Positions 43,657 to 52,409 of a DNA stretch of 64,000 nucleotides are shown one piece after another. Position 1 is the stretch's first letter, and the number at the start of each line of letters is the position of its first letter. A model generated the notes under the pieces. The model made no database searches. It worked only from the letters and a program-made list of their open reading frames with translations, and was not told where the DNA came from. The translations under genes were made by a program, and so were the position numbers. Source of the stretch: Desulfotignum sp032250905 (lineage in GTDB: Bacteria > Desulfobacterota > Desulfobacteria > Desulfobacterales > Desulfobacteraceae); NCBI GenBank assembly GCA_032250905.1, contig JAVVEQ010000001.1, forward strand, positions 62,001 to 126,000, read 5' to 3'.

Positions 43657-44631
43657 ATGGCGAGTCTATCTGTAATTCTGTTTGTACTCATGATTATTGG
43701 CATGGTCTTTCTCATGACCGGTGCGGCCGGTCCGTCCGGAAACTTGATCGTTTTTCATGCCGGCAGCCTGACGGTGCCGTTTGCTGCCATTGAAAAAGAA
43801 TTCGAAGCCAGATACCCGGATGTGGATGTGCGCAGGGAAGCCGGGGGAAGCACTAAAATGGCCCGGCTGATTTCCGAAGTCGGTAAACCGGCGGACATCA
43901 TGGTGTCTGCCGACTACAAAGTGATCGACAACAACCTGATCCCGGAATTTGCGGACTGGAATATCCGGTTTGCCACCAATCAGCTGGTGCTTTGCTACAC
44001 CGATCAGAGCCGGTATGCCGAACAGATCACTGCCGACAACTGGTATGAGATCCTGCAGAAAGACGGAGTGATCTGGGGTCATTCCGATCCCAACTTAGAT
44101 CCCTGCGGGTACCGAAGCCTGATGGTGTTGCAGCTGGCTGAAAAATTTTACAGTATTGACGGACTGTATGACCGGATTCTGGCCAACCGGCCCCAGAAAA
44201 ATATCCGGCCCAAATCCATGGAACTGGTGAATCAGCTGAAAACCGGAAACATGGATTATGTCTGGGAATACATTTCCATGGCCCGGCAGCACGAACTCAA
44301 ATACATTGTTCTGGATGATCACATCAATTTGAGCAATTACAAATATGACGCCTTTTACAAACAGGCACAGGTAGAGGTAACCGGCAAAAAACCCGGCACC
44401 TGGATCACCAAGAGCGGCCAGTCCTGCACCTATGGCATCACCATGATCAAAAATGCACCGAATCCGGAGGCGGCCGTCGCATTCATGCAGTTTGTTCTGT
44501 CTGCGGATCACGGTCTTAAGACACTGGAAGAAATGGGACAGCCCCCCATGGTTCCGCCGGTCATTCCGGATCCTGCCATGGCAAAAAAGATGCCGTCTGA
44601 CATCGCCGATCTGGTGGAGGTAAAGGACTGA
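43657..44631 (+). CDS. wtpA: WtpA-type molybdate/tungstate-binding protein
   Basis: 324 residues. A hydrophobic leader (VILFVLMIIGMVFLMTGAAG) precedes LIVFHAGSLTVPFAAIEKEFEARYP, EAGGSTKMARLISEVGKPADIMVSADY, and WGHSDPNLDPCGYRSLM, all typical of the archaeal WtpA/ModA class. This class binds tungstate and molybdate with high affinity. The cognate WtpB/WtpC genes are not adjacent; the modBC genes are 20 kb away. Convergent with the storage protein gene. Confidence 0.88.
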   Translation: MASLSVILFVLMIIGMVFLMTGAAGPSGNLIVFHAGSLTVPFAAIEKEFEARYPDVDVRREAGGSTKMARLISEVGKPADIMVSADYKVIDNNLIPEFADWNIRFATNQLVLCYTDQSRYAEQITADNWYEILQKDGVIWGHSDPNLDPCGYRSLMVLQLAEKFYSIDGLYDRILANRPQKNIRPKSMELVNQLKTGNMDYVWEYISMARQHELKYIVLDDHINLSNYKYDAFYKQAQVEVTGKKPGTWITKSGQSCTYGITMIKNAPNPEAAVAFMQFVLSADHGLKTLEEMGQPPMVPPVIPDPAMAKKMPSDIADLVEVKD

Positions 44632-44651
44632 TCCCGTGAAACCGAACGGTC

Positions 44652-45485
44652 CTATTTGCGGATGATGGTTCCCACGTGTTCACCGGCCAGGGCTTTGGTG
44701 ATATTTCCTTCCTTCATCCCGTTGATCACCTGAACCTGCTCAATCACTTCGCTGTTTTTGATGATCTCCAGGCAGGGACGTTCGATGACCAGGTCATCCT
44801 GGTCTTTTTCCATCAACTCCGCGACCGTGATATCGGGAATGAATTCAGCATCCGGGTTCTTTTTCGGGTCTTCGGTATACAGCCCGTCCTCATCCTTGAC
44901 AAACAGGATTCGTCTGGCCCCGATCAGGTCCCCTAAGATCACCAGGCCCACATCGGTACGATGGATGGGGATTCGTCCTTTTTCCGGCTTGATGGCAAAA
45001 TAGTCATAGGGCGGCATCCCGTGCATCACCGGAATGATCCCTTCCGCAAAATAGGTGGGCAGCTTCACGATATCGCTGTGGGAGATCTTGATCCCGCCCC
45101 AGGGAGACAGCAGTGTAGCGATCATCAAGGCGTTCTGATCAGAGACCATGCTGCCGAAACGGGCGATCACTCCTGTGGGCATGCCCATTTCCAGTCCAAT
45201 CGTGTAGATATGACGGCTCCGGGTGCCGCCACCCGTGGTGATCAGCATTTTGTGGGAAGTCCGGTTGGCCACAATTTCCTTGAGTATGGCCGGCAGGGCT
45301 TTCACACCCCGGTCGCAGATGGACTGACCCCCGATTTTCAGGATCGCCACATCCGGATACAGCCGCTGCTGTGGCGCAATTTCCAGTTGATCCAGAAACG
45401 TTTTGCTGACCAGACTTTCCCCCATAAGCCGGCTTTTGACATGCAGCCGCTTGCCGTCTTTGTCTCTTACCAGTGCCATAATCAT
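44652..45485 (-). CDS. molybdenum/tungsten storage protein (MoSto-like)
   Basis: 277 residues of the amino-acid-kinase fold closely resembling Azotobacter MosA/MosB: AILKIGGQSICDRGVKALP, TTGGGTRSRHIYTIG, GMPPYDYFAIKPEKGRIPIHRTD, ILFVKDEDGLYTEDP and EVIEQVQVINGM, ending KALAGEHVGTII. MoSto forms a hexameric cage that stores ATP-driven polyoxometalate clusters. Azotobacter has two different subunits; here one gene is seen, so a homo-oligomer is implied. It is related to UMP kinase but the EHVGTI ending separates it. Follows a small gene by 17 bp. Confidence 0.85.
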   Translation of the reverse strand: MIMALVRDKDGKRLHVKSRLMGESLVSKTFLDQLEIAPQQRLYPDVAILKIGGQSICDRGVKALPAILKEIVANRTSHKMLITTGGGTRSRHIYTIGLEMGMPTGVIARFGSMVSDQNALMIATLLSPWGGIKISHSDIVKLPTYFAEGIIPVMHGMPPYDYFAIKPEKGRIPIHRTDVGLVILGDLIGARRILFVKDEDGLYTEDPKKNPDAEFIPDITVAELMEKDQDDLVIERPCLEIIKNSEVIEQVQVINGMKEGNITKALAGEHVGTIIRK

Positions 45486-45502
45486 CCGCCTTTCATGGGA
45501 AT

Positions 45503-45715
45503 TTATTGTTTGTCAGGGGTATCCTGTTTGGGCCCTTTCCGCAGATGGATCAGTTCCGCGCCGGCTTCCTCTGCAAGGTGGGTCAGTTCACTGAGCCGCA
45601 GGTGATCTGAATAGACTTTCATGTTGCAGTCCAGGACCGCCACCACACGGAATCGGGGTTTTTTCTCTCCATCCTGAACATTTCTGCGTTCTCTGTAAAA
45701 AATTTTTCCCGGCAT
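45503..45715 (-). CDS. small conserved-looking protein upstream of storage protein
   Basis: 70 residues, basic N-terminus (MPGKIFYRERRNVQDGEKKPR), then FRVVAVLDCNMKVYSDHLRLSEL and EEAGAELIHLRKG. No family recognised. The ATG at 45715 has AGAGGAG upstream and is preferred over the longer frame to 45805. The 17-bp spacing to the MoSto-like gene suggests a partner or regulator of storage. Confidence 0.6.
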   Translation of the reverse strand: MPGKIFYRERRNVQDGEKKPRFRVVAVLDCNMKVYSDHLRLSELTHLAEEAGAELIHLRKGPKQDTPDKQ

Positions 45716-45817
45716 GTCCCATCTCCTCTGCTTCTGGTTTTTGCTTGTTTCATCAGTAATTAACTTATGTATTTTTCGTCGGGAATTCAACCAAAAATCT
45801 TCCACCCTGTCAGGATA

Positions 45818-47251
45818 TCAATAATAGGGTGACAGCCCGGGGTCGAACCGTTCAAATTTTTCAAAAACATCCTCCCCACAGCCAATGGATGGGCTTCCAC
45901 TATCTGCAGGATCATTGACCTCTGACGCGACATACCGGCGGCTGAATTCAATGATCCGGTCCCCTGTCAGCCGAATCACGGGATGGGCCGGATACTTTTC
46001 AATGATCACCTTTTTTTTGTGGTTCAAAGGGATTTCCTTGAAAGCATGCCGGAACGATACGTGGGATTTCACAGAAGAGGCGGTATAACTCACCTCAAGG
46101 GTCAGGCCGTTAAAATCGATTTTCGGCCATAGGGTTTCATGAAACAACAGCCGGTCGCCTTTTCTGGAAACCTCCCATAATGCAGTGTCCGTTTCTGCAG
46201 CCTGGAGATGCTCCTGAACCCGCAGAACGGCTGCGGGTTCTCCGAAAATGCCCAGGGTCCGTATATGGCCGGTGGCGGTGATGCCTTGATGGGAGGCCTT
46301 GATCAGCCGGGCATTTCTCTTGAGCGCACCCGCCCGCTGAAACTGGTGGCGAAACGTGAATGAACAGTAATTGACGGGCAAAGCGATCTGCTGATCCAGA
46401 GTGTACCGAATCAGTTCCAGGGCGGTCAGTTCGGTGTCAAGGACCGTGACTTTGGGGCCGTGCAGCAACGTATAGCCCCGCTGGATCAACTTTGGCAGAT
46501 TAAACGGCGTACATCTGAGCTGATGGAGATTCAGAAAGTTAACCCCTTCATCATACAGCTGCCGGATCACCTGCCGGGTATTTACCAGATCTTCGGGGAT
46601 GGCCGGGATCTCCACGGTGACATGGGGGATGACACCCACCGCTTTTTTCAGCGCGTCCAGCCGATAATGGTTGGCACTGATGTCAAAACGGATTTCATCC
46701 AGCCCGGACTCCGCCAGTATTTTCAGTTTGTCTTCGGTCACCAGAAGACCGTTGGTGTAAATCCAGATATACAAGGGACGGGAAATCTTTTCACGCAGTG
46801 CTTTCAGATACTGCACCACCCGGTCAAAGGTCATGAACGGTTCACCCCCGCTGAAACTCACCGCCTGAATGTCAAACTTCTCCACATACGCCACATACTC
46901 TTCCGGGGTCTTGAATTCCAGGGTGCTGGTCATGGGGTGGCCTTTCTGATCCTGGGCGGACGGGCAGTAAAAGCAGCGGGCGTTGCAGATGCCGTTGATA
47001 AACAGGCAGGACCATTCCCCCTGTCCGCAGAAACGGCAGCCAGGGGAAATGCCGTGGGTCGTCAGTTTGGTTTCGGCAAACCGCCATTCCGGTCCATTGC
47101 CGGCATGGTTGAAAATATCGTGTATCAGGGCGTCTCTGGTCCAGGTTGCCAGGGCTGCCTTTTCCGGAGTCAGCCACGTCATGGTCTCATAGGCATCGGC
47201 ATATTCTTCCCGAATGCGGTGGAGGGTGTTCCCAGTATCGATCTGTGCCAT
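45818..47251 (-). CDS. radical SAM protein, function unknown
   Basis: 477 residues. The SAM cluster motif is CNARCFYC (C89, C93, C96), preceded by additional cysteines C72, C75 and C82 that could bind zinc or a cluster. SFSGGEPFMTF (SAM binding) and YIWIYTNGLLVTEDKL follow. The C-terminal 200 residues resemble no family I know and contain many basic residues. Position upstream of the MoSto-like genes on the same strand (about 100 bp) suggests an association with metal storage or cofactor work. Confidence 0.75.
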   Translation of the reverse strand: MAQIDTGNTLHRIREEYADAYETMTWLTPEKAALATWTRDALIHDIFNHAGNGPEWRFAETKLTTHGISPGCRFCGQGEWSCLFINGICNARCFYCPSAQDQKGHPMTSTLEFKTPEEYVAYVEKFDIQAVSFSGGEPFMTFDRVVQYLKALREKISRPLYIWIYTNGLLVTEDKLKILAESGLDEIRFDISANHYRLDALKKAVGVIPHVTVEIPAIPEDLVNTRQVIRQLYDEGVNFLNLHQLRCTPFNLPKLIQRGYTLLHGPKVTVLDTELTALELIRYTLDQQIALPVNYCSFTFRHQFQRAGALKRNARLIKASHQGITATGHIRTLGIFGEPAAVLRVQEHLQAAETDTALWEVSRKGDRLLFHETLWPKIDFNGLTLEVSYTASSVKSHVSFRHAFKEIPLNHKKKVIIEKYPAHPVIRLTGDRIIEFSRRYVASEVNDPADSGSPSIGCGEDVFEKFERFDPGLSPYY

Positions 47252-47431
47252 CTGTGTCTCAGTCCTTGAATGAAGTAAAGGCTGTCACAATCAGCACAAA
47301 ACATGCCGGACACATTGAATAAAAAAAATTGAATAAAAACAGGTGGATATGGGAATTATAGTTCAGCCGGACCGACGAAAACAGACCTGCCGGGACCGGT
47401 TTTAAAAAAAATAGGAATTGTCAAGTCCTGT

Positions 47432-48685
47432 TTAAGGCATGGTTTTGTGGATCACCACCTCATCCACGGGCTGCCGCAGTAAATCAAATGCTGTGAAACG
47501 CAGGGTATTTTGATCCACTTCAATGCTGTGAAACAGCATCTCCCGGGATCCGGTTCTGGCCATGAGATGGTCATACCGGTCACTGACCGGGTAAAACTTG
47601 GGTCCGCTGTTGGAAATGATGTAAACCGTGCCTTTTTCATTGCCGGTTACCGGCTGGTGATTTTTAAGCGCCATGGTTCTGGCATATCCGTGGTCATGCC
47701 CCTGGAGCACCAGATCCACGGCATACCGATCAAAAATCGGCACAAGTATTTCCTGAAACTTGGTGACATGCCGGCGCGTGGAAATCGGATAGACCGTTTG
47801 ATGGATGGCAACAATGGTCCATTCAGCCGTTTTCCGGGACAGGATGGCCTCCAGCCAGGCGGCCTGGGCATCCATCGGTTCATTTCCGTTGAGAACGATG
47901 AGGCACACTCCCTGGTAAACCATCGAATACACCGTTTCTTCAAGGCCCGGCGGGCCGTTGTCCGGCAAGGTGAAATGGGGCCGCCACAACGGGGTGATCC
48001 GTCGTTCATTTCTCGGAATGATCCGGGGATCCGGATATTCATGATTTCCCGGCACCGGCACCATGGGAAAGGTTTTCGGCATCCAGGACACGGCATCAAA
48101 AAACCCGGCCCATTCCCGGTCATCCGGTCCATTGTCCATCATGTCTCCGGCAAACAGCCAGAATGCGGCATCCGGCACTGCCAGGACCGCGGTTCGAAAC
48201 AACTGTGAGCCAAGAGAAGCGACCTGTTCCTGAACATCTCCAAAAAAGACAAAACGGAACGGATGTTTTCTGTCAGACGCCGTTTTGAAACGGCACCACT
48301 CGCTCCAGTGGGGGGCATCACCGACCCTGTAAGCATATTCCGTGTCCGGAAGAAGCGATTCAAACACCACGGAATGATGGTAGGCGACACGTTGTTCACC
48401 GGTTTTTACCCGGCAGGTATCGGCGTTGACAGTGACGGCATGGGATTGTGAATCCAGCAGGCGGGATACCGGCACGATCTGGGCGGCCGGGGTTCCGCCT
48501 TTTTCCCGGGACCGCCACGTCACTGCCTGGGACAGATGGGGGGTTTGCGTGAGATTCAGAACGACCCGTTCCGGAAGGTATTCTTCCCCAGCCACGGTTC
48601 CTGTAAAACCCGGACCTGAGAAAACCAGCAGCAGAAACAATCCTGCGATGATCAGATTTGGGGGTATCTTTTCAAACCGTTTCAT
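47432..48685 (-). CDS. metallophosphoesterase with purple-acid-phosphatase-like N-domain
   Basis: 417 residues. Signal peptide (LIIAGLFLLLVFSGPGFTGTVAG), a fibronectin-like domain (VVFESLLPDTEYAYRVG, about 100-120), then calcineurin-type motifs: FFGDVQEQ, LFAGDMMDNGPDDREW, VPGNHEYPD, and the GHDHGY near 330. Such enzymes are exported phosphatases or phosphodiesterases. It ends the operon of the TonB receptor and ABC importer, 10 bp after the binding-protein gene; it could release the imported ligand from a phosphoester, which is inference. Confidence 0.85.
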   Translation of the reverse strand: MKRFEKIPPNLIIAGLFLLLVFSGPGFTGTVAGEEYLPERVVLNLTQTPHLSQAVTWRSREKGGTPAAQIVPVSRLLDSQSHAVTVNADTCRVKTGEQRVAYHHSVVFESLLPDTEYAYRVGDAPHWSEWCRFKTASDRKHPFRFVFFGDVQEQVASLGSQLFRTAVLAVPDAAFWLFAGDMMDNGPDDREWAGFFDAVSWMPKTFPMVPVPGNHEYPDPRIIPRNERRITPLWRPHFTLPDNGPPGLEETVYSMVYQGVCLIVLNGNEPMDAQAAWLEAILSRKTAEWTIVAIHQTVYPISTRRHVTKFQEILVPIFDRYAVDLVLQGHDHGYARTMALKNHQPVTGNEKGTVYIISNSGPKFYPVSDRYDHLMARTGSREMLFHSIEVDQNTLRFTAFDLLRQPVDEVVIHKTMP

Positions 48686-48695
48686 GTGTGCTCCT

Positions 48696-49787
48696 TTACT
48701 GGATATCCATTGCCTGACGCATCCCCTGGTTGTTCAAAATTCTTTCCACCATCTCATCTGTCAGGGCCAGATCGAAAAAAAGATGGTAAAACTGTTTGAT
48801 TTCCATTTTAAGATCAATGTCTGAAAACAGCTCCGGATAAACGGTTTTTGACGTCCAGAGAATAGCCAGGGGTGTTTCCAGGCTTCCGGGATGCCCCCAC
48901 CGGGAAATGCCCACAGGGATGGGAAATACTTTTTTATCCTGGACCGCTTTGACGGCCGCCCATTTTTTGTCCTGCAAAATCTCTTGATCCACCCCGGCCT
49001 CGTTCACAATGATCACCTCCGGGTTCCACATCAGAATCTGTTCCATGCCGGCAAAAAATTTATCCCCCCTGGCATGCAGCCGGTCTCCCACAGACACGTT
49101 GACAACCCCTGCCGCCCGGGTCCAGTCCGCCTCAATGGTACCGGCCGCATCGGTCCTGCGGGCTTCATTGACCGAATGATACAGCCGCACCCGCTGATCT
49201 TCAGGTATATTGCCGGTACGCTGCTTCACCATATGAATCATGTCCCGGTAATAACCGGTATAGGCACGGGCCGCATCATACCGGCCACAGATTTTCCCCA
49301 TCATTTCAATGGTCGTCATCTGCTCATCCATGTTGCGGTAACCCGCCACAAACCAGGGAAGACCAAACCGCTCCAGTTTCCGGATTTCCGCTTCAGCCGC
49401 CGCGGTTTCCGGTTTGAGGAACACCACATCGGGGTTTGCCTTTAACAGGGTTTCAATGTGGATGACGCCCCCTTTGGCGGGTATGGGAAGACGATGGATC
49501 CCGGGTACCCGCTGTTGAATCAGCAGGTCTTTTTTCAGCCCGTCCACCACCGCCACCATATCCCTGCCACGTCCCAGAAGTGTGACGACATGTCCGGTGA
49601 AAGCATACAGACAGGCAGGGCGTTGCGCCGGCCGTTCCAGTGTCAGAGTCCGTCCGAAAAAATCCGTGACCGTCACCGGCCCCTCTCCCGTGACAGGACC
49701 GGTGACGTCTGCCGGGCCGGACTGGGCCGCCCCAACCGGCAGCAGAAGAAAAACGAGCATCCAAATCAGGCACCGTCGATTTTTCAT
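48696..49787 (-). CDS. FecB/BtuF-type periplasmic binding protein
   Basis: 363 residues. Signal peptide (LIWMLVFLLLPVGAAQSG), then the class III binding fold (VTVTDFFGRTLTLERPAQR, THVVTLLGRG-like TGHVVTLLGRGRDMVAVV, ETLLKANPDVVFLKPET, MWNPEVIIVNEAG). This class serves siderophores, cobalamin, haem and, in Haemophilus MolA, molybdate or tungstate. The regulon context makes an oxyanion or metal complex likely. ATGA overlap with the ATPase gene. Confidence 0.87.
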   Translation of the reverse strand: MKNRRCLIWMLVFLLLPVGAAQSGPADVTGPVTGEGPVTVTDFFGRTLTLERPAQRPACLYAFTGHVVTLLGRGRDMVAVVDGLKKDLLIQQRVPGIHRLPIPAKGGVIHIETLLKANPDVVFLKPETAAAEAEIRKLERFGLPWFVAGYRNMDEQMTTIEMMGKICGRYDAARAYTGYYRDMIHMVKQRTGNIPEDQRVRLYHSVNEARRTDAAGTIEADWTRAAGVVNVSVGDRLHARGDKFFAGMEQILMWNPEVIIVNEAGVDQEILQDKKWAAVKAVQDKKVFPIPVGISRWGHPGSLETPLAILWTSKTVYPELFSDIDLKMEIKQFYHLFFDLALTDEMVERILNNQGMRQAMDIQ

Positions 49788-50632
49788 GGCGATCCATCTA
49801 TATCACGATCAAGGGTTTTGATGGGAATAATCTGTTTGATCTGTCCTTTTCCCGCCAGGGTATGGGTCATCACCACCGTGTCGATATGATAGAACCGGGC
49901 CAGGTTTTCCTCTGTCAACGCCCTGGAAGGTCTGCCTGAGGGCACCACGGTCTGGTTTCCCATAAATGCCACAGTAACCGGAATGCCCGCATTTTCAAAA
50001 TAAAAGGCATGATTGGGAAAATGGGTGGCCATCACCAGGGTGATCTGCTGCTCCCGGATGAGCCGGGCCAGGGTTTCGAGTACCATCAGTTCATGCCGGA
50101 AATCCAGGTGAGACGTGGGTTCGTCCATGACAATCACCGGGGTCTCCTGAATCAGGGCTCTCATGATCATCACCAGCTGGGTCTCACCCCCGCTCAACCG
50201 GGTATAGTCCCGATGCATCAGATGAGACAGCCCGAACATCTCCAGGATTTTTTCTGCCCTTTCAATATCCATTGGACCCGGTGATGCATAAAAAGCGGTA
50301 TAGGGGGTTCTTCCCAGCAGCAGAAGATCCAGCACGGAAAAAGAAAAATGACGGTCGTGTTTCTGAGGCACATAGGCCATGACCCGGGCGGTTTCTCCGG
50401 GAGAGTGCCGGGTCCGGGAACGCCCCATTAAGTAAAGGCGGCCCTTGTCCAGTGTGTGAATACCCAGCATACAGTCTATCAGTGTTGTTTTTCCACATCC
50501 GTTGGGTCCCAGCAGACAGAACACTTCGCCTTTGGCGATTTTTACATTCACCTGACGGAAAACCGGTATCCGGCCGAAAGAAAACGCCCCGTTTTTCATT
50601 TCAATCAATGTCTGGTCTTGATCCGCTGCCAT
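49784..50632 (-). CDS. FecE-type ABC ATPase
   Basis: About 282 residues. Walker A GPNGCGKTTLID near 45, signature LSGGETQLVMIMRAL near 145, Walker B VIVMDEPTSHLD near 167, and the switch histidine in MATHFPNH. It powers import through the FecCD-type permease encoded just upstream. GTG at 50635 and ATG at 50632 are both possible starts; the gene begins 4 bp after the permease stop. Confidence 0.92.
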   Translation of the reverse strand: MAADQDQTLIEMKNGAFSFGRIPVFRQVNVKIAKGEVFCLLGPNGCGKTTLIDCMLGIHTLDKGRLYLMGRSRTRHSPGETARVMAYVPQKHDRHFSFSVLDLLLLGRTPYTAFYASPGPMDIERAEKILEMFGLSHLMHRDYTRLSGGETQLVMIMRALIQETPVIVMDEPTSHLDFRHELMVLETLARLIREQQITLVMATHFPNHAFYFENAGIPVTVAFMGNQTVVPSGRPSRALTEENLARFYHIDTVVMTHTLAGKGQIKQIIPIKTLDRDIDGSP

Positions 50633-50636
50633 CACA

Positions 50637-51650
50637 CTACCATTCCCGTCCTCTGGTCCGCCTGAGCAGGTAAATGAAAAACGGACCGCCCAGCAGGGAG
50701 GTCAGAATCCCCAGGGGCATTTCACTGGTACTGATCAGGCGGCTGATATCATCCACCAGGATCAGGAACGCGGCCCCCATGCAAAACGCCACCGGTATCA
50801 GGGCCTTGTTGTCGTTGCCGATGATCATCCGGCCCATGTGCGGGACCACCAGACCCACCCATCCGATGACACCGCTCACACACACGGCGCCGGCGGTCGC
50901 CAGGGTAGCGCACATAATAATGAATATCCGGTTGATGTTGACGTTGAGGCCCAGAGAATGGGCCTCCCGGTCTCCCATGGCCAGCACGTTCAGGCGCCAG
51001 CGGATGATCATCAGGCCCATTGACCCGAGCGCCATCGGAACACCGGCGGTGAGGATGTGTTCGTATTCGGCCCGGGACAGGCTTCCCATCAGCCAGAACA
51101 CAATGGCCGGCAGTTCATCATACGGGTCTGCCAGATACTTGAGCAAAGAGATCAGGGCGGAAAAAATTGATCCCACGATCACCCCGCCCAGCACCAGGGT
51201 GATGGCCTGGGTGGAGGCGGTGATGCGCCCGATGAAAAAGCACAGCAGCACCGCCAGCAACCCGAACCCAAAGGCAAACGGATAGACATACATATACCGG
51301 TCAAATAAAATCAGGGCCAGGGCCGCCCCGAACCCGGCCCCGGAACTGACCCCGAGCATGCCGGAACTGACCAGGGGATTGCGGAACAACCCCTGAAACG
51401 CGGCCCCGCTCACGGCCAGGCTTCCTCCCACCAGGGCGCCCAGGATGATCCGGGGCAGCCGGACATGCACGATCACGCTGAAATGGACGGGGTCCATCGA
51501 CTGCCCGGTCAATAGCGCCGCCGCCAGCCCACCGATATCCCGGACCGACACCGGATACCGGCCCATGAAAACGGAACAGGCACCCAGCACCAGGGGCAAT
51601 GCGGCAATCAGCACATACCAAAACGTCCGGTGCTGCCGGAAGGATCTCAA
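50637..51650 (-). CDS. FecCD-type ABC permease
   Basis: About 337 residues with nine to ten membrane segments and BtuC/FecCD motifs (VRLPRIILGALVGGSLAVSGAAFQGLFRNPL, LGVSSGAGFGAAL, GVIGWVGLVVPHMGRM). The long frame opens at 51701, inside the previous gene, but TTG at 51650 overlaps its stop (TTGA) and has AAAAGGAAG nine bases upstream, so it is preferred. It forms the import channel together with the ATPase and binding protein. Confidence 0.9.
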   Translation of the reverse strand: MRSFRQHRTFWYVLIAALPLVLGACSVFMGRYPVSVRDIGGLAAALLTGQSMDPVHFSVIVHVRLPRIILGALVGGSLAVSGAAFQGLFRNPLVSSGMLGVSSGAGFGAALALILFDRYMYVYPFAFGFGLLAVLLCFFIGRITASTQAITLVLGGVIVGSIFSALISLLKYLADPYDELPAIVFWLMGSLSRAEYEHILTAGVPMALGSMGLMIIRWRLNVLAMGDREAHSLGLNVNINRIFIIMCATLATAGAVCVSGVIGWVGLVVPHMGRMIIGNDNKALIPVAFCMGAAFLILVDDISRLISTSEMPLGILTSLLGGPFFIYLLRRTRGREW

Positions 51651-52399
51651 TACTGTTTTGCTTCCTTTTTGGTAATGGTGCGAAACGCAATGCCCGGACA
51701 TGCCGGATCGTTGCAGGGGGCCACCACGATGACCTGCCGGTGGCCCATGCGCACGGTTTTGGTTTTTTCAGATCCCATCATGACCCGGGTATCCAGCGCC
51801 AGATCATGTCCGTCACAGGTGACCAGGGCATCCACAAAGGGATATTCGCACAAAGCCGCAACACTGACGATATCCCCGGGCCTTCCCAGATGATACCATC
51901 CCCGGTACCGGCCGTCATTTCCCGAAAACCGCAGCCCGATGCCGGCCAGAGCCCCGATCACCCCCTGGCCGGTGCCGCCGTGTTCCGTCAGATGAACCCC
52001 GGTTTTTCCGGCCAGGGTATAGGCGTCCGGTTTGGACAGGACCCGGTTTTTAGCTGCTTTTCCAAACGCCATTAGGGTATCGACATCCAGGGCATCGGAT
52101 ATCCTTGCCACACACAGGCCGGGATCAGACCCTTTTTCCGTGCGGGTTTCCAGAAATGACTGCATCCGGGACATGACCGTATCATACTCCTGTGGTTCCA
52201 GGGTCATTTCAAACCCCATGGCGGAGTTGTGTGACGTATAAGGAATGTCCCTGTGCACATACAGCTGATGCCGGCTGATGGCCGTAGTGGCGGCCAGTTT
52301 TTCAGCCGCCAGGATGCGGCACAGATCTTCTACCAGCCAGCCGGTGCCCCGGGTGCCGGGCATGTCCGTGTCATCAATGCAGACCATGAAGTTCATCAT
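51647..52399 (-). CDS. TiaS-like protein (N-terminal half)
   Basis: 250 residues. The start, MVCIDDTDMPGTRGTGWLVEDL, is the metal/ATP-binding signature of archaeal TiaS (agmatinyl-cytidine synthetase, DUF1743), and IGALAGIGLRFSGNDGRYRG continues the family pattern. TiaS proper is about 420 residues; the nucleic-acid-binding C-terminal domains are missing, so tRNA modification is unlikely. In this operon, between TonB receptor and permease, it may act on an imported ligand with ATP. That is inference. Confidence 0.72.
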   Translation of the reverse strand: MMNFMVCIDDTDMPGTRGTGWLVEDLCRILAAEKLAATTAISRHQLYVHRDIPYTSHNSAMGFEMTLEPQEYDTVMSRMQSFLETRTEKGSDPGLCVARISDALDVDTLMAFGKAAKNRVLSKPDAYTLAGKTGVHLTEHGGTGQGVIGALAGIGLRFSGNDGRYRGWYHLGRPGDIVSVAALCEYPFVDALVTCDGHDLALDTRVMMGSEKTKTVRMGHRQVIVVAPCNDPACPGIAFRTITKKEAKQY

Positions 52400-52409
52400 G
52401 CGTTCTCCC

